Assembly: GCA_030655135.1 (NCBI GenBank)
Contig: JAURWC010000022.1
Span: forward strand, 124,001 to 188,000
DNA from: Hyphomicrobiaceae bacterium
GTDB taxonomy: Bacteria > Pseudomonadota > Alphaproteobacteria > Rhizobiales > Hyphomicrobiaceae
Length of the DNA stretch: 64,000 bases
Direction: 5' to 3'
The notes under the pieces were generated by a model that had not been told where the DNA came from, did not search any database, and saw only the letters and a program-made list of their open reading frames with translations. Numbering within the stretch: position 1 is the stretch's first letter; the number at the start of each line of letters is the position of its first letter. A program made the position numbers and the translations under genes. Positions 43,652 through 54,000 of the stretch are shown here, piece after piece.

Positions 43652-46600
43652 TTAGCGCCAGGTAAACTGAGCGCCAACTCGACCGCCGACGACATCATCT
43701 CCCCGGCCGTTCTCGAAACCAACGCCAACCGCACCGGAGACAGCGACCCGGTCGCCATCCATGAAGATGTTGCGAGCCATGACGCCTTGGGCACTCACGC
43801 CCATACCTTCGGCACCTTCATAAAAGCCGCCGTTCACGGCGACGCCGAAGTTCTCTCCGTTTACGAGGTCCGGGTTCTGCATCGCGATCGCCATGGCGAT
43901 GCCTGCTTCGGTTTCATCGAGACGCCTGAAGATCTCGCCGCCATCCGTGGCAAGGTGTCCGGCTTGGTCGGACGTCACGACTTCAAGTGGGCCTTGAGTC
44001 TGACGGTTTCTACTCTGGTCCGACGTGATGCCTGGTGTCGTATACGACTGGCTGCCGTTCTTCGCGCCAAGGCTGACTTCGTTCTCGAATTCCGACCGTG
44101 CGCCTGTCCCGACCGCCGTCGAATTGAAGTGCGCGTCTGCGACCTGCGCATCGGAGCCGATGGCTGACGAGTTGGAGGCGCCGGCACGAGAACCGGTCCC
44201 CATCGAGATCGTGTCGGAATTCGACACGCCGTTTCCGGCGCCAAAGCCCAACGACATGTTGCGGTTGCCGGTCACGCCGTTCCCGCTGAAGGTGCCGCTG
44301 GCCATGTTGTCGAAGCCTGCGACGCCGTTGCCGCTGAATGCGCCGCTGGCTTGGTTGTTGGCGCCGATCACTTCGTTGCCGACGCCGAGGCCGTCGGCTT
44401 GGTTGTTCACGCCCGCGACGAGGTTGCCCGACGCCGTACCGCTTGCAGAGTTGCCGACGCCTGCCACGCCGTTGCCGGTGGCAAGGCCGCTCGCCTGATT
44501 GTTGACACCGATGACGCTGTTGCCGGACGCCGTGCCGCTGGCCTGGTTGCCAACGCCTGCGACGAGGTTGCCGACAGCGAGACCGTCTGCCTGATTGTTG
44601 ATGCCGGCGACGCCATTACCCGACAGCGAGCCGCTGGCTTGGTTCGCGGCGCCGATTACGCCATTGCCGACGACGTTGCCACTGGCTTGGTTGTCCGCGC
44701 CGACGACGCCGTTACCCGAGTTATCACCGCTCGCCTGATTGTTGACGCCGAGCACAAAGTTGCCGGTATCCGTGCCGCTTGCCTGGTTGTTCAAGCCAGC
44801 GACGAAGTTGCCCACGTTGAAACCAGACGCCTGGTTGTTGTTGCCGAACACGACATTGCCCGATGCCGTGCCCGAGGCTTGGTTGCCATCACCGAACACG
44901 GCGTTGCCGGTGACGAGGCCGGAGGCGTTGTTGGCGTTGCCTACCACGAGGTTGCCGGAGCCTGTTCCAGCGGCCTGATTGGCATCGCCGAAGACCGCGT
45001 TGCCCGACAGGTCGCCGTTGGCCGTATTGCTATTGCCGACGACGAGATTGCCGGAGCCGGTCCCGTAAGCGTTGTTGTCGTTGCCGAACACCAGGTTGCC
45101 GCTGGCAAACGCATTTGCCGTGTTGCGGTCGCCGACCACGACGTTGCCGGACAGGTCGCCGTAGACCTTGTTGTCATTGCCAAAGACGGCGTTGCCCGAC
45201 CCATCACCGATGGCCTTGTTGGAATTGCCGGCGACGAGGTTTCCTGAGCCGACGCCACTGGCCTGGTTATTATCGCCAAAGACCGCATTGCCACTAAAGG
45301 CACCGCTCGCCTGGTTATTGTCGCCGAACACGAAGTTGCCGGCGACGAGGCCTTTGGACAGATTGTTGTCGCCGTCGACGATGTTGCCGGAGCCTACACC
45401 GCTCGTCTGGTTGCCGTCCCCGACGACGCCATTGCCGGAGAATGCGCCGCTGGACTGATTGAAGTTGCCGAACACCGCATTGCCGACCACAAGGCCCGAC
45501 GCAATGTTCCCGTCACCATCGACGATGTTGCCGGAACCGGTGCCGAAGGCCTGGTTGTCGTTGCCCCAAACTCCGTTGCCCGAGAGGTCGCCGCTGGTGC
45601 TATTGCGGTTGCCGGTGACCAAATTGCCAGACAGCGTGCCGGTGACGTTGTTATCGTTGCCGGTCACGAAGTTGCCGGAGAGAAACGAGTTGGCGCTGTT
45701 GCGATCGCCTGTGACGGCATTGCCCGACAGATCACCGAAGACCTTGTTGCTGTCGCCGTCGACGCCGTTGCCGGATCCGTTGCCGATGGCCTTATTGCTG
45801 TTGCCGTCGATGAAGTTGCCCGAGCCGACACCGCTGGCCTGGTTGCCGCTGCCCGCGACGACGTTGCCCGAGAGGGCGCCGCTGGCTTGGTTGAAATCAC
45901 CGTCCACGCCGTTGCCAACGATGAAGCCGGACGCGGAGTTGAAGTCGCCGTTGACGACGTTGCCGGAACCGACGCCGGCGGCGTGATTGGCGCTTCCTGT
46001 CACATCGTTCCCAGACGCAAAACCAAAGGCCGAATTGTAGGAACCCGACACGCTATTGCCGGAAGCGTTTCCGACCACGTTGTTGAATGATGAGCCATCG
46101 CCGTATTCGTTACCAGAAAGATTGCCGATCACGACATTGCTCGCAACGTTGTTGCCTCCGTCATTGCCGGAGCCGTTTCCGATAATTACATTCCCGATGA
46201 ACTCTTCGCCGTTTTCATTACCTGAGCCGTTTCCCACAATGGCATTGCTTGCGAAAAAGTCGTCATTTTCATTGCCTGAACCTGAACCGAAAATGTTATT
46301 AAGAAAGGCGGCTTCACCATTACCGTTGCCCGAATTTGTTCCGTGGATATTATTGAACGAGAAGCCAGCACCATTATCGCTGGCATTGTCGTTTCCGAAG
46401 ACAGTGTTGCCGAGCGTCAGTCCAATACCGTCGTTGCCGTTGCCATTCAAAGAGTTGTAGCCGGTCACGACGTTGTCGCGGCAAGTACTCAAGAGGCCAG
46501 CACTTGCAAGCGAGCCATTGTCTTTACCGGACCCGTTTGTGCCGCCCAGAGGATTGATTATGTTGCGAGTGTTACTGCAGTCGTTTGCCGAGGCCTGCCC

Positions 46601-46687
46601 GGGCGCTACTGCCAGCAGAGCAAAAAGACTCAGGGAATAAATCGGCAGAAACTTGTTCGATCCAACTTTGGCATCATTACGCAACAT
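43652..46687 (-). CDS. YadA-like trimeric autotransporter adhesin with long repeat stalk
   Basis: Surface protein of 1011 residues. A signal peptide (KFLPIYSLSLFALLAVAPGQ, cleavage near ASA) leads to a Cys-containing start. Six 18-residue and 38 16-residue Gly/Asn-rich repeats follow, then a YadA-head-type stretch (SSAIGSDAQVADAHFNSTAVG) and a C-terminal membrane anchor ending VGGRVGAQFTWR. The last ~90 residues (GIAMAIAMQNPDL to the end) match the YadA anchor, which forms a 12-strand trimeric pore. The GGGAG-like site upstream supports the ATG at 46687; the frame to 46993 is an extension without signal. A role in attachment or biofilm formation is expected. Confidence 0.85.
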   Translation of the reverse strand: MLRNDAKVGSNKFLPIYSLSLFALLAVAPGQASANDCSNTRNIINPLGGTNGSGKDNGSLASAGLLSTCRDNVVTGYNSLNGNGNDGIGLTLGNTVFGNDNASDNGAGFSFNNIHGTNSGNGNGEAAFLNNIFGSGSGNENDDFFASNAIVGNGSGNENGEEFIGNVIIGNGSGNDGGNNVASNVVIGNLSGNEYGDGSSFNNVVGNASGNSVSGSYNSAFGFASGNDVTGSANHAAGVGSGNVVNGDFNSASGFIVGNGVDGDFNQASGALSGNVVAGSGNQASGVGSGNFIDGNSNKAIGNGSGNGVDGDSNKVFGDLSGNAVTGDRNSANSFLSGNFVTGNDNNVTGTLSGNLVTGNRNSTSGDLSGNGVWGNDNQAFGTGSGNIVDGDGNIASGLVVGNAVFGNFNQSSGAFSGNGVVGDGNQTSGVGSGNIVDGDNNLSKGLVAGNFVFGDNNQASGAFSGNAVFGDNNQASGVGSGNLVAGNSNKAIGDGSGNAVFGNDNKVYGDLSGNVVVGDRNTANAFASGNLVFGNDNNAYGTGSGNLVVGNSNTANGDLSGNAVFGDANQAAGTGSGNLVVGNANNASGLVTGNAVFGDGNQASGTASGNVVFGNNNQASGFNVGNFVAGLNNQASGTDTGNFVLGVNNQASGDNSGNGVVGADNQASGNVVGNGVIGAANQASGSLSGNGVAGINNQADGLAVGNLVAGVGNQASGTASGNSVIGVNNQASGLATGNGVAGVGNSASGTASGNLVAGVNNQADGLGVGNEVIGANNQASGAFSGNGVAGFDNMASGTFSGNGVTGNRNMSLGFGAGNGVSNSDTISMGTGSRAGASNSSAIGSDAQVADAHFNSTAVGTGARSEFENEVSLGAKNGSQSYTTPGITSDQSRNRQTQGPLEVVTSDQAGHLATDGGEIFRRLDETEAGIAMAIAMQNPDLVNGENFGVAVNGGFYEGAEGMGVSAQGVMARNIFMDGDRVAVSGAVGVGFENGRGDDVVGGRVGAQFTWR
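44249..46072 (-). repeat. 38 tandem 48-base units in the adhesin gene
   Basis: Exactly 1824 bases encode 38 units of 16 residues with no insertion or deletion. The consensus is G-x-x-S-G-N-x-V-x-G-x-x-N-x-A-S. Units 6-13 resemble units 18-25 more than they resemble their neighbours, which indicates a 12-unit (576-base) higher-order duplication. Confidence 0.93.
46085..46408 (-). repeat. six tandem 54-base units in the adhesin gene
   Basis: A block before the 16-residue repeats encodes six 18-residue units with pattern N-x-V/I-x-G-N-x-S-G-N followed by eight variable, often acidic or aromatic residues. The first two units are the most degenerate. Confidence 0.8.
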
Positions 46688-47200
46688 AAACGCCACTCCC
46701 ACTAAAAACGCGCCCCACTTGGCACTCGCGCGGGTCCGTCGATCGGAAAACGCGCGCAAAATCTCACTCGGTCCCGCGTGACCGCGAAACCGCTGCACCC
46801 CGCAGCTAAAAACATCGTGACGTCGTGGCCGCGCCTGAAATTGGCGACTTAACGAAACGCACCCCTGCATCTCGCCCACGTCATGAGAAGAGCTAATGGC
46901 TCTCCGGTCGTGCCGCCTCTCGTTGCCGAGTGCCCTTGGCGGTCGTGAGGGACCGGGAATGGTCCGCGGCTGAAGATGGACGAATATGTCCACAAGATGT
47001 CCACAGCCAGCAGCAATGAAGCTCCAGGCGCACCGGTTATCAACTAAAATTAAGCAATTGTTGTCTAATGGCGCACGCTGACGTGTCGCGGAAACAACCC
47101 GCTGGCGGATGATTATTGATTGGGCCCTGTCGCGCTTTCGGCGGCATTGGTTCTTTTTTCCAAGCTTACAGCCGGTTTTAAGAAGTGGCGCTGCCAGGGG
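46688..47200. other. intergenic region upstream of the adhesin gene
   Basis: About 510 bases without a supported gene; it should hold the adhesin promoter. An AT-rich stretch lies at 47035-47070, and two TGTCCACA sequences (46987-46994, 46998-47005) lie 11 bases apart, of unknown meaning. Confidence 0.5.
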
Positions 47201-47833
47201 TCACTTTTTCGCTGGCGCGGCAGACAACGAGCCGTTCTTGCTCGTCGTATCTGCCGCTGCACCCTGTTTCGAATCCGCGGCGGGCTTGGCAGTGTCGACG
47301 GGCGGCTTTGCGGCTTCTACACCGTCCGGTGCCGGACTCGTGTCCACGGCAATTGCGAACAGGCGCCAGGAGCCGCCGACCAACTGAAATGCGAGATCGA
47401 AATCCACGCGTTGAGGCGCGGTGGGGAAGAAGCCCGACAGGCGCAGCAATCCATTCGGCTGCACAGCGGCCGGACGCACCAGCTTCGGGTCGAAGAAGAG
47501 GACCGGCGCGAGGTCGAAATTGCGGTTGCGGAGCTCAGCGAACAGCTCGGCCAACCGCGTCGGCGTGTTTGCGGCTTGAAAGCCGGGCGCGCCGAGGTCT
47601 CTCAAAACGGAATAGTTGCCGGTCTGGTTGGCCTGGTTCAAGGCCACGATGGTCGTCCGGATCATCAAATTCATCCGGTATTCGTTGGGAATGATCGACG
47701 CTGGCGCCTTGGCATCCGCAGCCGTCTCGGCCGACGGTTCCTTTCCCTGTCCGGGCGACTTCTGAGCCAGCACGGGGCCTGCAAATGTTGCGAGGGACAC
47801 TAAGAATGCCCACGAAAGAACGCGACCGGTCAC
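47201..47833 (-). CDS. exported protein of unknown function
   Basis: A 210-residue protein with a GTG start and signal peptide (VLSWAFLVSLATFAGPVLAQ, cleavage after VLA). The middle part (about 50-170) runs as NEYRMNLMIRTTIVALNQANQTGNYSVLRDLGAPGF, then PQRVDFDLAFQLVGGSWRLFAIAV, which looks like an NTF2-like or ketosteroid-isomerase-like fold. The tail is Ala/Pro/Lys-rich and disordered. It is conserved-looking but I cannot name a family. It is the next gene after tRNA-Gly on the same strand. Confidence 0.78.
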   Translation of the reverse strand: MTGRVLSWAFLVSLATFAGPVLAQKSPGQGKEPSAETAADAKAPASIIPNEYRMNLMIRTTIVALNQANQTGNYSVLRDLGAPGFQAANTPTRLAELFAELRNRNFDLAPVLFFDPKLVRPAAVQPNGLLRLSGFFPTAPQRVDFDLAFQLVGGSWRLFAIAVDTSPAPDGVEAAKPPVDTAKPAADSKQGAAADTTSKNGSLSAAPAKK

Positions 47834-47937
47834 TTGCGATTCCAGGAATTTGCGGTTTCACATCACGCAGACAAGACTAAGCGTGTTCGAGGGTGTTGCA
47901 AGCCCGCGTTCGGCTACCGGCGCATTGACCCAAGCCG

Positions 47938-48011
47938 TGGAGCGGGCGATGGGAATCGAACCCACGTATGCAGCTTGGGAAGCTGCCGTTCTACCATTGA
48001 ACTACGCCCGC
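47938..48011 (-). tRNA. tRNA-Gly (anticodon CCC)
   Basis: Full cloverleaf on the minus strand: acceptor GCGGGCG / CGCCCGC, D-arm with AGTTCAATGGTAGAAC, anticodon arm GCAGC-TTCCCAA-GCTGC giving CCC, and T-arm with GGTTCGATTCC. The 3' CCA is encoded (47938-47940). Confidence 0.95.
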
Positions 48012-48102
48012 GCAGAGTTGGTTCTAAGGGCGTTGGAGCGGTCCTGCAAGTGATCAGAGCACGGTCCCCCCGGCTGCTCGGCCCACGCAGGCGCGGCCCG
48101 GT

Positions 48103-49299
48103 TCAAGCGGCCGCGTTTCCCATCAATGTCATCACGACCAGCGCGTAGAACGCCAACGATCCTGCATAACCCGCAGCGAGCGTCGCGCCTTCGGAAAGCG
48201 AAACGGGTGGTATGCGTGCCGCCTCGTCGGGCGTCACCATGGTGCCGGGAATGGCAAGCGCGAACAGCACGGTCATGACCATCCACCCCATGTAGAGCGC
48301 ACAGCTGAGCGCCACCAGCAGGATCATGAGCTTGATCATGCCGACGACGCCGGGGTCTACGCGCGACAGCAGGGCTTCGAACACGTGCCCGCCGTCGAGC
48401 GGGGTGACGGGCAGCAGGTTGAAGCCGTTGATGAGCGCGCTGAGGAGCGCGGCGTACGTCAACCACGTGCTGCCGCTGGACATCCCCCAAAAATAGAGCA
48501 GCGCCGTGGTTGCCAGGCTGAGGCCGGGGCCCATGAGCGAAACGTAGCCGCGCTCCGCCTCGGTGCGGGCGGCAGCGCCAACGGCAACGCCGCCGAAGAA
48601 CGGCACGAAATAGATGCCGCGCACCGGCAGGCCAAGCGAGCGCATGGCGGCGACGTGGCCGAACTCGTGCACGAAGATCAGCGCGATCATGATGGCTGCG
48701 CCCGACAAGCCGAACCACGGAATGAAGCTTGCCAACGTGAGGACGCCCGTAGCGACGGCGCCGAAACCGAACCCGCGATTGTATTGCACCGTGCCGGCAG
48801 CCGTTTCGGCGCGGCGTTTCACGGCACGAGCCGTGTCCATGGGTAACCAAGGCACGAGCAGGTAGCCGCGGCCGCCGCTGTGCGTCAGTTCGTGCGTCAT
48901 CGTCAGCTCGGTACGGTCGCCTTCGGGGCGCAGCGTGTAGGCGATGTAGTAGTCGCGGCCGCTGCGGGCGTAGACATTTTCACCTTCATGCAAGATCTCA
49001 ATGAGCTGCGCCTGCGGGGGCCGCGAGTCGCGGACGCGGTAGGCCATCGTGATTATAAAGTCTTCGCCCTTGCCAACGACGTCAACGATGCCCGACCCGT
49101 TGCTGCGTTCGGACGCCGTCCACTTCAGGCCGGATTCTTCGTTGAGGTCTGCTGCGTGGGCTTGCGCGGAAATGCGCCAGACGAGAGACTGCGGCGCGTC
49201 CACCATCACCGTCGCGCTATAGCGGCGGCGCTTGTCACGCGAGACTGCCGCGCCAATGCCGCGCAGGATATTGCCGATAAGCTCAAAGATTTGCCGCAT
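48103..49299 (-). CDS. SRPBCC - site-2 protease (M50) fusion membrane protein
   Basis: A 398-residue protein. The N-terminal ~150 residues (RYSATVMVDAPQSLVWRISAQAH to YIAYTLRPEGDRTELTMTHE) have an SRPBCC/START-like ligand-binding fold. A multi-helix M50 zinc protease domain follows, with HEFGHVAAM (metal-binding HExxH) and NLLPVTPLDGGHVFEALL (third-ligand Asp region). The start at 49299 is preferred; the frame goes on to 49521 without similarity. The domain pairing suggests a protease whose activity or substrate is set by a bound lipid or small molecule. Confidence 0.88.
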   Translation of the reverse strand: MRQIFELIGNILRGIGAAVSRDKRRRYSATVMVDAPQSLVWRISAQAHAADLNEESGLKWTASERSNGSGIVDVVGKGEDFIITMAYRVRDSRPPQAQLIEILHEGENVYARSGRDYYIAYTLRPEGDRTELTMTHELTHSGGRGYLLVPWLPMDTARAVKRRAETAAGTVQYNRGFGFGAVATGVLTLASFIPWFGLSGAAIMIALIFVHEFGHVAAMRSLGLPVRGIYFVPFFGGVAVGAAARTEAERGYVSLMGPGLSLATTALLYFWGMSSGSTWLTYAALLSALINGFNLLPVTPLDGGHVFEALLSRVDPGVVGMIKLMILLVALSCALYMGWMVMTVLFALAIPGTMVTPDEAARIPPVSLSEGATLAAGYAGSLAFYALVVMTLMGNAAA

Positions 49300-49373
49300 G
49301 CCAACCCGAATACTGTTCCGCCCACGCCTCTTGCGGCGTGATACGGCGACCTGATGGCTTCGGCAAGTCGCGT

Positions 49374-49646
49374 CTAGTCGTAGGATGCCGTGATCAAGAA
49401 TCCCGAGCGTGCCGGCGGCTCGATCCCGGCGCAGGTGACGTCGTGCGGCGAGCGCGCGAGCACCGCGAGGTTCCACGCGTGGCCGGACGAGCCGTTGTAA
49501 TGGCAGTCGTGTTCGGTCCACCAGACAGCGCCAGCGCCCGCGTAGAGGACCATCATCGCGCAGAAGGCGAGAGCGCGGAGCGTGGGTTGGCGCGCGACCG
49601 GATAAAGAGCTCCCGCGGCGAGAACCACCAAAACGAACAGACGCAT
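49374..49646 (-). CDS. small membrane or exported protein of unknown function
   Basis: A 90-residue product from the ATG at 49646 with two hydrophobic spans (RLFVLVVLAAGALYPVA, ALAFCAMMVLYAGAGAVWW) and a short tail with two cysteines. It lies 74 bases upstream of the M50 fusion gene on the same strand. No family is recognised, and the frame might be non-coding. Confidence 0.45.
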   Translation of the reverse strand: MRLFVLVVLAAGALYPVARQPTLRALAFCAMMVLYAGAGAVWWTEHDCHYNGSSGHAWNLAVLARSPHDVTCAGIEPPARSGFLITASYD

Positions 49647-49721
49647 ACTCACCCCACGCATTTACGATGCGTTCATGATGAACGGGGGTGGTAAAGGCGA
49701 GGTTAAAGCTGGGTCGGCGTA

Positions 49722-50762
49722 TCAGGCTTGCCGTTCGCGGATGGCGCGATGCACGAAGGCAAGCTTGGCGACCGCGGGCTCCGGGATGACGAACGGGTAG
49801 AAATCATCGTGACCCATGCTGCGGTTCAGGCCGTTCATGGCCAGCGTGAGCGGGACCCAGCGCTCCATCAGTGCATCGAAGGTTTCTTCGCGATAGATGT
49901 CATAGGTCTTGAAGGGCCACACAGACCCGAACGATAGGCCCGCCGTTCGCGGCTCCATGCCAGAGGCTTCCGCCGTATCAAGCGTGTCGACCATGTGCAG
50001 ATAGTGCGCCCAGGTCTCCGCCCAGTCTTCCCAGGCGTGCGCGCTGGCATATGCGGACACGTGACGACTGGACCAATCCTGCGGCGGGCCGACGTTGTAA
50101 TGATGGGCGATGGCGGACGAGTAATCAGGACGTTCGTCGCCGAATAGAGCGCGGAAATCCTCAAGCAGATTCGTGGTGCCGATGAGCACGTTCCAATAGT
50201 AGTGACCGCTCTCGTGGCGCAGGTGGCCGAGCAGTGAGCGATAGGGCTCGCCGAACTGTTGGCGCTGGCGTTCGCGCTCAACGGCATCGGCTTCCATGAT
50301 GTCGATGGTGATGACGCCGTCGAGATGCCCGGTCATAGCGCTGCGGACGAAGTTGAAGGTGAGCGGACCTTGGGGAGATCCCGCGCCGTTGAACGGCAGG
50401 CCAAAGCGCAGCAGCGAATAGACGAGGCGCTTCTTGGCGCGTTCCAGATCACGCCAGGCCTGCAGGCTGCCGAACTCGGAGAGATTGGGAATGGTGCGAT
50501 TGAGGCTGCAGGCCGGGCACATGGCGCTGCCACCATCGTGCGTCAACCAATTGCACACGCCGTAGAAGGCGTTGGCGCAATAACGCAGGTCGCCGCCCGA
50601 GCCGGTGAAGCTGCGATATAATGCGCCATCGAAGGGATCGCTTTTCAGGGACACGATGGTCTGGGCATCGGCGTCGAAACCGAGCGCGCTGCCACACTTC
50701 ACGCATGCCACATTCTCGAAATAGACTTTGTTGCCACACGCTGAGCACGAGAAGTTCTTCAT
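49722..50762 (-). CDS. zinc-ribbon putative metallopeptidase
   Basis: A 346-residue protein with an N-terminal zinc ribbon (CSACGNKVYFENVACVKCG) and a second CPAC site near residue 84. The metallopeptidase motif HESGHYYW lies at about residue 185 with EDWAETWAHYLH downstream supplying a further ligand. This family is regularly found beside transglutaminase and ATP-grasp/alpha-E genes, which begin 270 bases away on the opposite strand, so it may belong to the same pathway. Confidence 0.88.
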   Translation of the reverse strand: MKNFSCSACGNKVYFENVACVKCGSALGFDADAQTIVSLKSDPFDGALYRSFTGSGGDLRYCANAFYGVCNWLTHDGGSAMCPACSLNRTIPNLSEFGSLQAWRDLERAKKRLVYSLLRFGLPFNGAGSPQGPLTFNFVRSAMTGHLDGVITIDIMEADAVERERQRQQFGEPYRSLLGHLRHESGHYYWNVLIGTTNLLEDFRALFGDERPDYSSAIAHHYNVGPPQDWSSRHVSAYASAHAWEDWAETWAHYLHMVDTLDTAEASGMEPRTAGLSFGSVWPFKTYDIYREETFDALMERWVPLTLAMNGLNRSMGHDDFYPFVIPEPAVAKLAFVHRAIRERQA

Positions 50763-51035
50763 TTGCCGCTATCCATGCTCTGCCGGGATGCGGCAACCGC
50801 GCTTCGTCGTGCCTTGCATGCTCCTCCATCTGACGGACCGGGGCCTGCTCGAATAGTTCGCATTCGCGTATCGATCTTTCACCATTGTGCCCAGTCATTG
50901 GGCGTGATGGCAATGAACAACGCCTAACATTGAAGCTGATGCTTGTCTCTCAGGCCCGGGCTCGATAACGCATGAGTGTACCTTGGGTTCAGGAGGCCGC
51001 GGCTCGCACCGCGGCGGAAAGGACGTCTCGTCTCC

Positions 51036-54000
51036 ATGGCACTGCACGTTGCTCTCACGCACGCCACCTCCTACAGCTACGACAAGCAGATCGGCATGGG
51101 GCCACAGGTCATCCGCTTGAGGCCGGCGCCGCACTGCCGCACGCCCATCATCAGCTATTCGGTAACAATCGAGCCGAAGGCGCATTTCCTGAATTGGCAG
51201 CAAGACCCGTTCGGTAACTTCCTCGGCCGCATCGTGATGCCTGAGCCGACGGATCGCTTCTCGGTCACCGTCGATCTCGTTGCCGACATGGCGGTGATCA
51301 ATCCGTTCGACTTCTTCGTGGAGGAGAGCGCTGAGACGTGGCCCTTCCAATACGACGCGCTGCTGATGGAAGAGCTGGGACCGTACCTGAAGCCGGACCC
51401 AGTCGATCCGCTGCTGGCGCAGTATCTGTCCAAGGTCGATCGCACGGCAGGGCGTCGCACGGTCGATTTCCTCATCGGCCTCAATACAATGCTGCAGGGC
51501 GACATCAGCTATCTGATCCGCATGGAGCCTGGCGTGCAGACGCCACAGGTGACGCTGCAGAACCGCTCCGGCTCGTGCCGCGACAGCGCGTGGCTGCTGG
51601 TGCAGATCCTGCGCAACCTGGGCATGGCGGCGCGCTTCGTGTCGGGCTATCTCATCCAGCTGAAGCCGGATGTGAAGCCACTGAACGAGAACGCGGCGGC
51701 CGGTGCGTCGCAAGACTTTACCGATCTGCACGCCTGGGCCGAAGTGTACGTGCCGGGCGCGGGCTGGATCGGGCTCGATGCGACATCCGGCCTGTTGGCG
51801 GGCGAAGGGCATATCCCGTTGGCGGCCACGCCGCATCCGCAGAGCGCGGCGCCGATCTCCGGCGGGCATGAGCCGGCCGAAGTAACATTCGATTTCAAGA
51901 TGGGCGTCACGCGCATCCTGGAGACGCCGCGCGTCACCAAGCCCTACAGCGAAGAGATGTGGCAGGCGATCGCCGGCGGCGGGCGTGTGGTCGACGAGCG
52001 GCTGACAGCCGGCGACGTACGGCTGAGCATGGGGGGCGAGCCGACGTTCGTGGCGGCCGACGACATGGAGGCCGAAGAGTGGAACATCGCGGCCGTGGGG
52101 CCGACGAAGCGGAAGTTCGCCGAAGACTTGGTGCGCCGGATGCAGCAACGGCTGGCGCCCGGCGGATTGCTGCATTATGGGCAAGGCAAGTGGTACCCGG
52201 GGGAACCGCTGCCGCGGTGGGCGTTTGCTGTCTACTGGCGCACGGACGGCAAGCCGCTGTGGCGCGATGCTGCGCTGATCGCTCGCGAAGATGCGCCGTC
52301 GAAAGCCACGATCGAAAACGCCGAGGCGTTCGTTACCGGACTCAGCGAACGTCTGGGCCTGGCGCGCGATAGCGGTATCGAAGCCTATGAAGATGCCTCG
52401 CTGCTTCTGCTGACGGAACAGAAGCAGCCGCTGGGTGATGTTGCCGAAGACGATGGCGACGCAGAAACGCAGGCCGAGCGCGCACGTTTGGCGCGGGCTT
52501 TGGATCGCGGCTTGAATGATGTCGCCGCGTACGTGCTGCCGCTGAAGGTGTCGAGCGTCAAGAACCGCAAGTCGAAGTGGGTGACGGAGCGCTGGCAGCT
52601 GCGGCGCGACAAGCTGGTGCTGGTGCCGGGCGACTCGCCCGCAGGCTTCCGATTGCCGCTGGCGTCGCTGCCGCCGGTCGCGGCGGAGGATTTTCCGCAC
52701 GTGCAGCCGCTCGATCCGATGGCGACCGTGCCGCCGCTGCCGGATCCGGAGGAGCTGGCCGAGGGAGACGTTGCCGTCGCGGTCAAATCGCCGGTTGCTG
52801 CCAAGGCTGCGCCGTCCGACGAGCCGATCGAAGCCGTGCGCACGGCCCTCGTGATCGAACCGCGCAATGGCACACTGTGCATCTTCATGCCGCCGCTGGA
52901 GAGCGTCGACGACTACGCGGCGCTGCTGACCTGCCTGGAGGATACCGCGCGCGCCATCAACGTGCCGGTGCACATCGAAGGCTATGGCCCGCCGTACGAT
53001 CCGCGCTTCCAGGTTCTGAAAGTGACGCCGGACCCGGGCGTGATCGAGGTCAACGTGCAGCCGGCGCAGAGCTGGGACGAGATCGTCGCGAACACGACCG
53101 CGCTGTACGACGACGCGCATGCAGCTGGCCTTGCCGCAGAAAAGTTCATGCTCGACGGCAAGCATACGGGCACCGGTGGCGGCAATCACATCGTGCTGGG
53201 CGGCATGTCTCCATCGGAGAGCCCGTTCCTGCGGCGGCCGGACCTGCTGGCGTCGATCATCGCGTATTGGCAAAACCATCCCTCGCTGTCGTACATGTTC
53301 GCGGGATTGTTCATCGGGCCGACGAGCCAGGCGCCGCGTTGCGACGAGGCGCGGTTCGAATCCATCTACGAACTCGAGATTGCGCTGTCGCAAATTCCCG
53401 ATCCGAAGGACGGCACGGTGGCGCCCTGGCTGGTGGACCGGCTGTTTCGTAACCTGCTGATCGACGTAACGGGCAACACGCACCGCGCGGAAATCTGCAT
53501 CGACAAACTCTACTCGCCGGATGGGCCGACAGGGCGGCTCGGCCTTGTTGAGTTCCGTTCGTTCGAGATGCCACCGCATGCGCGCATGAGCCTGGCGCAG
53601 CAGTTGCTGGTACGCGCGCTGATCGCGATGTTCTGGGAGAAGCCGTACAAGCAGAAGCTGATCCGCTGGGGCACGGCTCTGCATGACCAGTTCATGCTGC
53701 CGCACTATCTTTGGGCCGACCTTGAAAGCATCGTCGCCGACATCACCGCGGCGGGGCTGCCGGCGGACGTGGAATGGTTCCGGCCGCATCTGGAATTCCG
53801 CTTTCCGCGCTGCGGGGCGATCGAATATGCCAATACGCAGCTAGAGCTGCGGCAGGCGCTCGAGCCGTGGCACGTGATGGGCGAGGAGAGTTCCACCGGG
53901 GGCACGGCGCGTTACGTCGACTCGTCACTGGAACGCGTGCAGGTGAAAGTCACCGGCCTTTACGGCGACCGTCTGACGGTGACGTGCAACGGCCGGGCGG

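Noticed and set aside
44351-45247. 298-codon plus-strand frame opposite the adhesin repeats
   Set aside because: Periodic only because the adhesin repeat is; no start signal or domain.
44249-46072. Regular 48-base periodicity considered as a CRISPR array
   Set aside because: Units are coding, contiguous and diverged, with no invariant repeat alternating with unique spacers.
46987-47005. Paired TGTCCACA sequences considered as DnaA boxes
   Set aside because: They lack the TTAT part of the box, are only two, and no origin-associated genes are nearby.
50895-53789. 964-codon minus-strand frame opposite the DUF2126 gene
   Set aside because: Antisense shadow; Arg/Gln/His-rich product with no domain, while the plus strand encodes clear domains.
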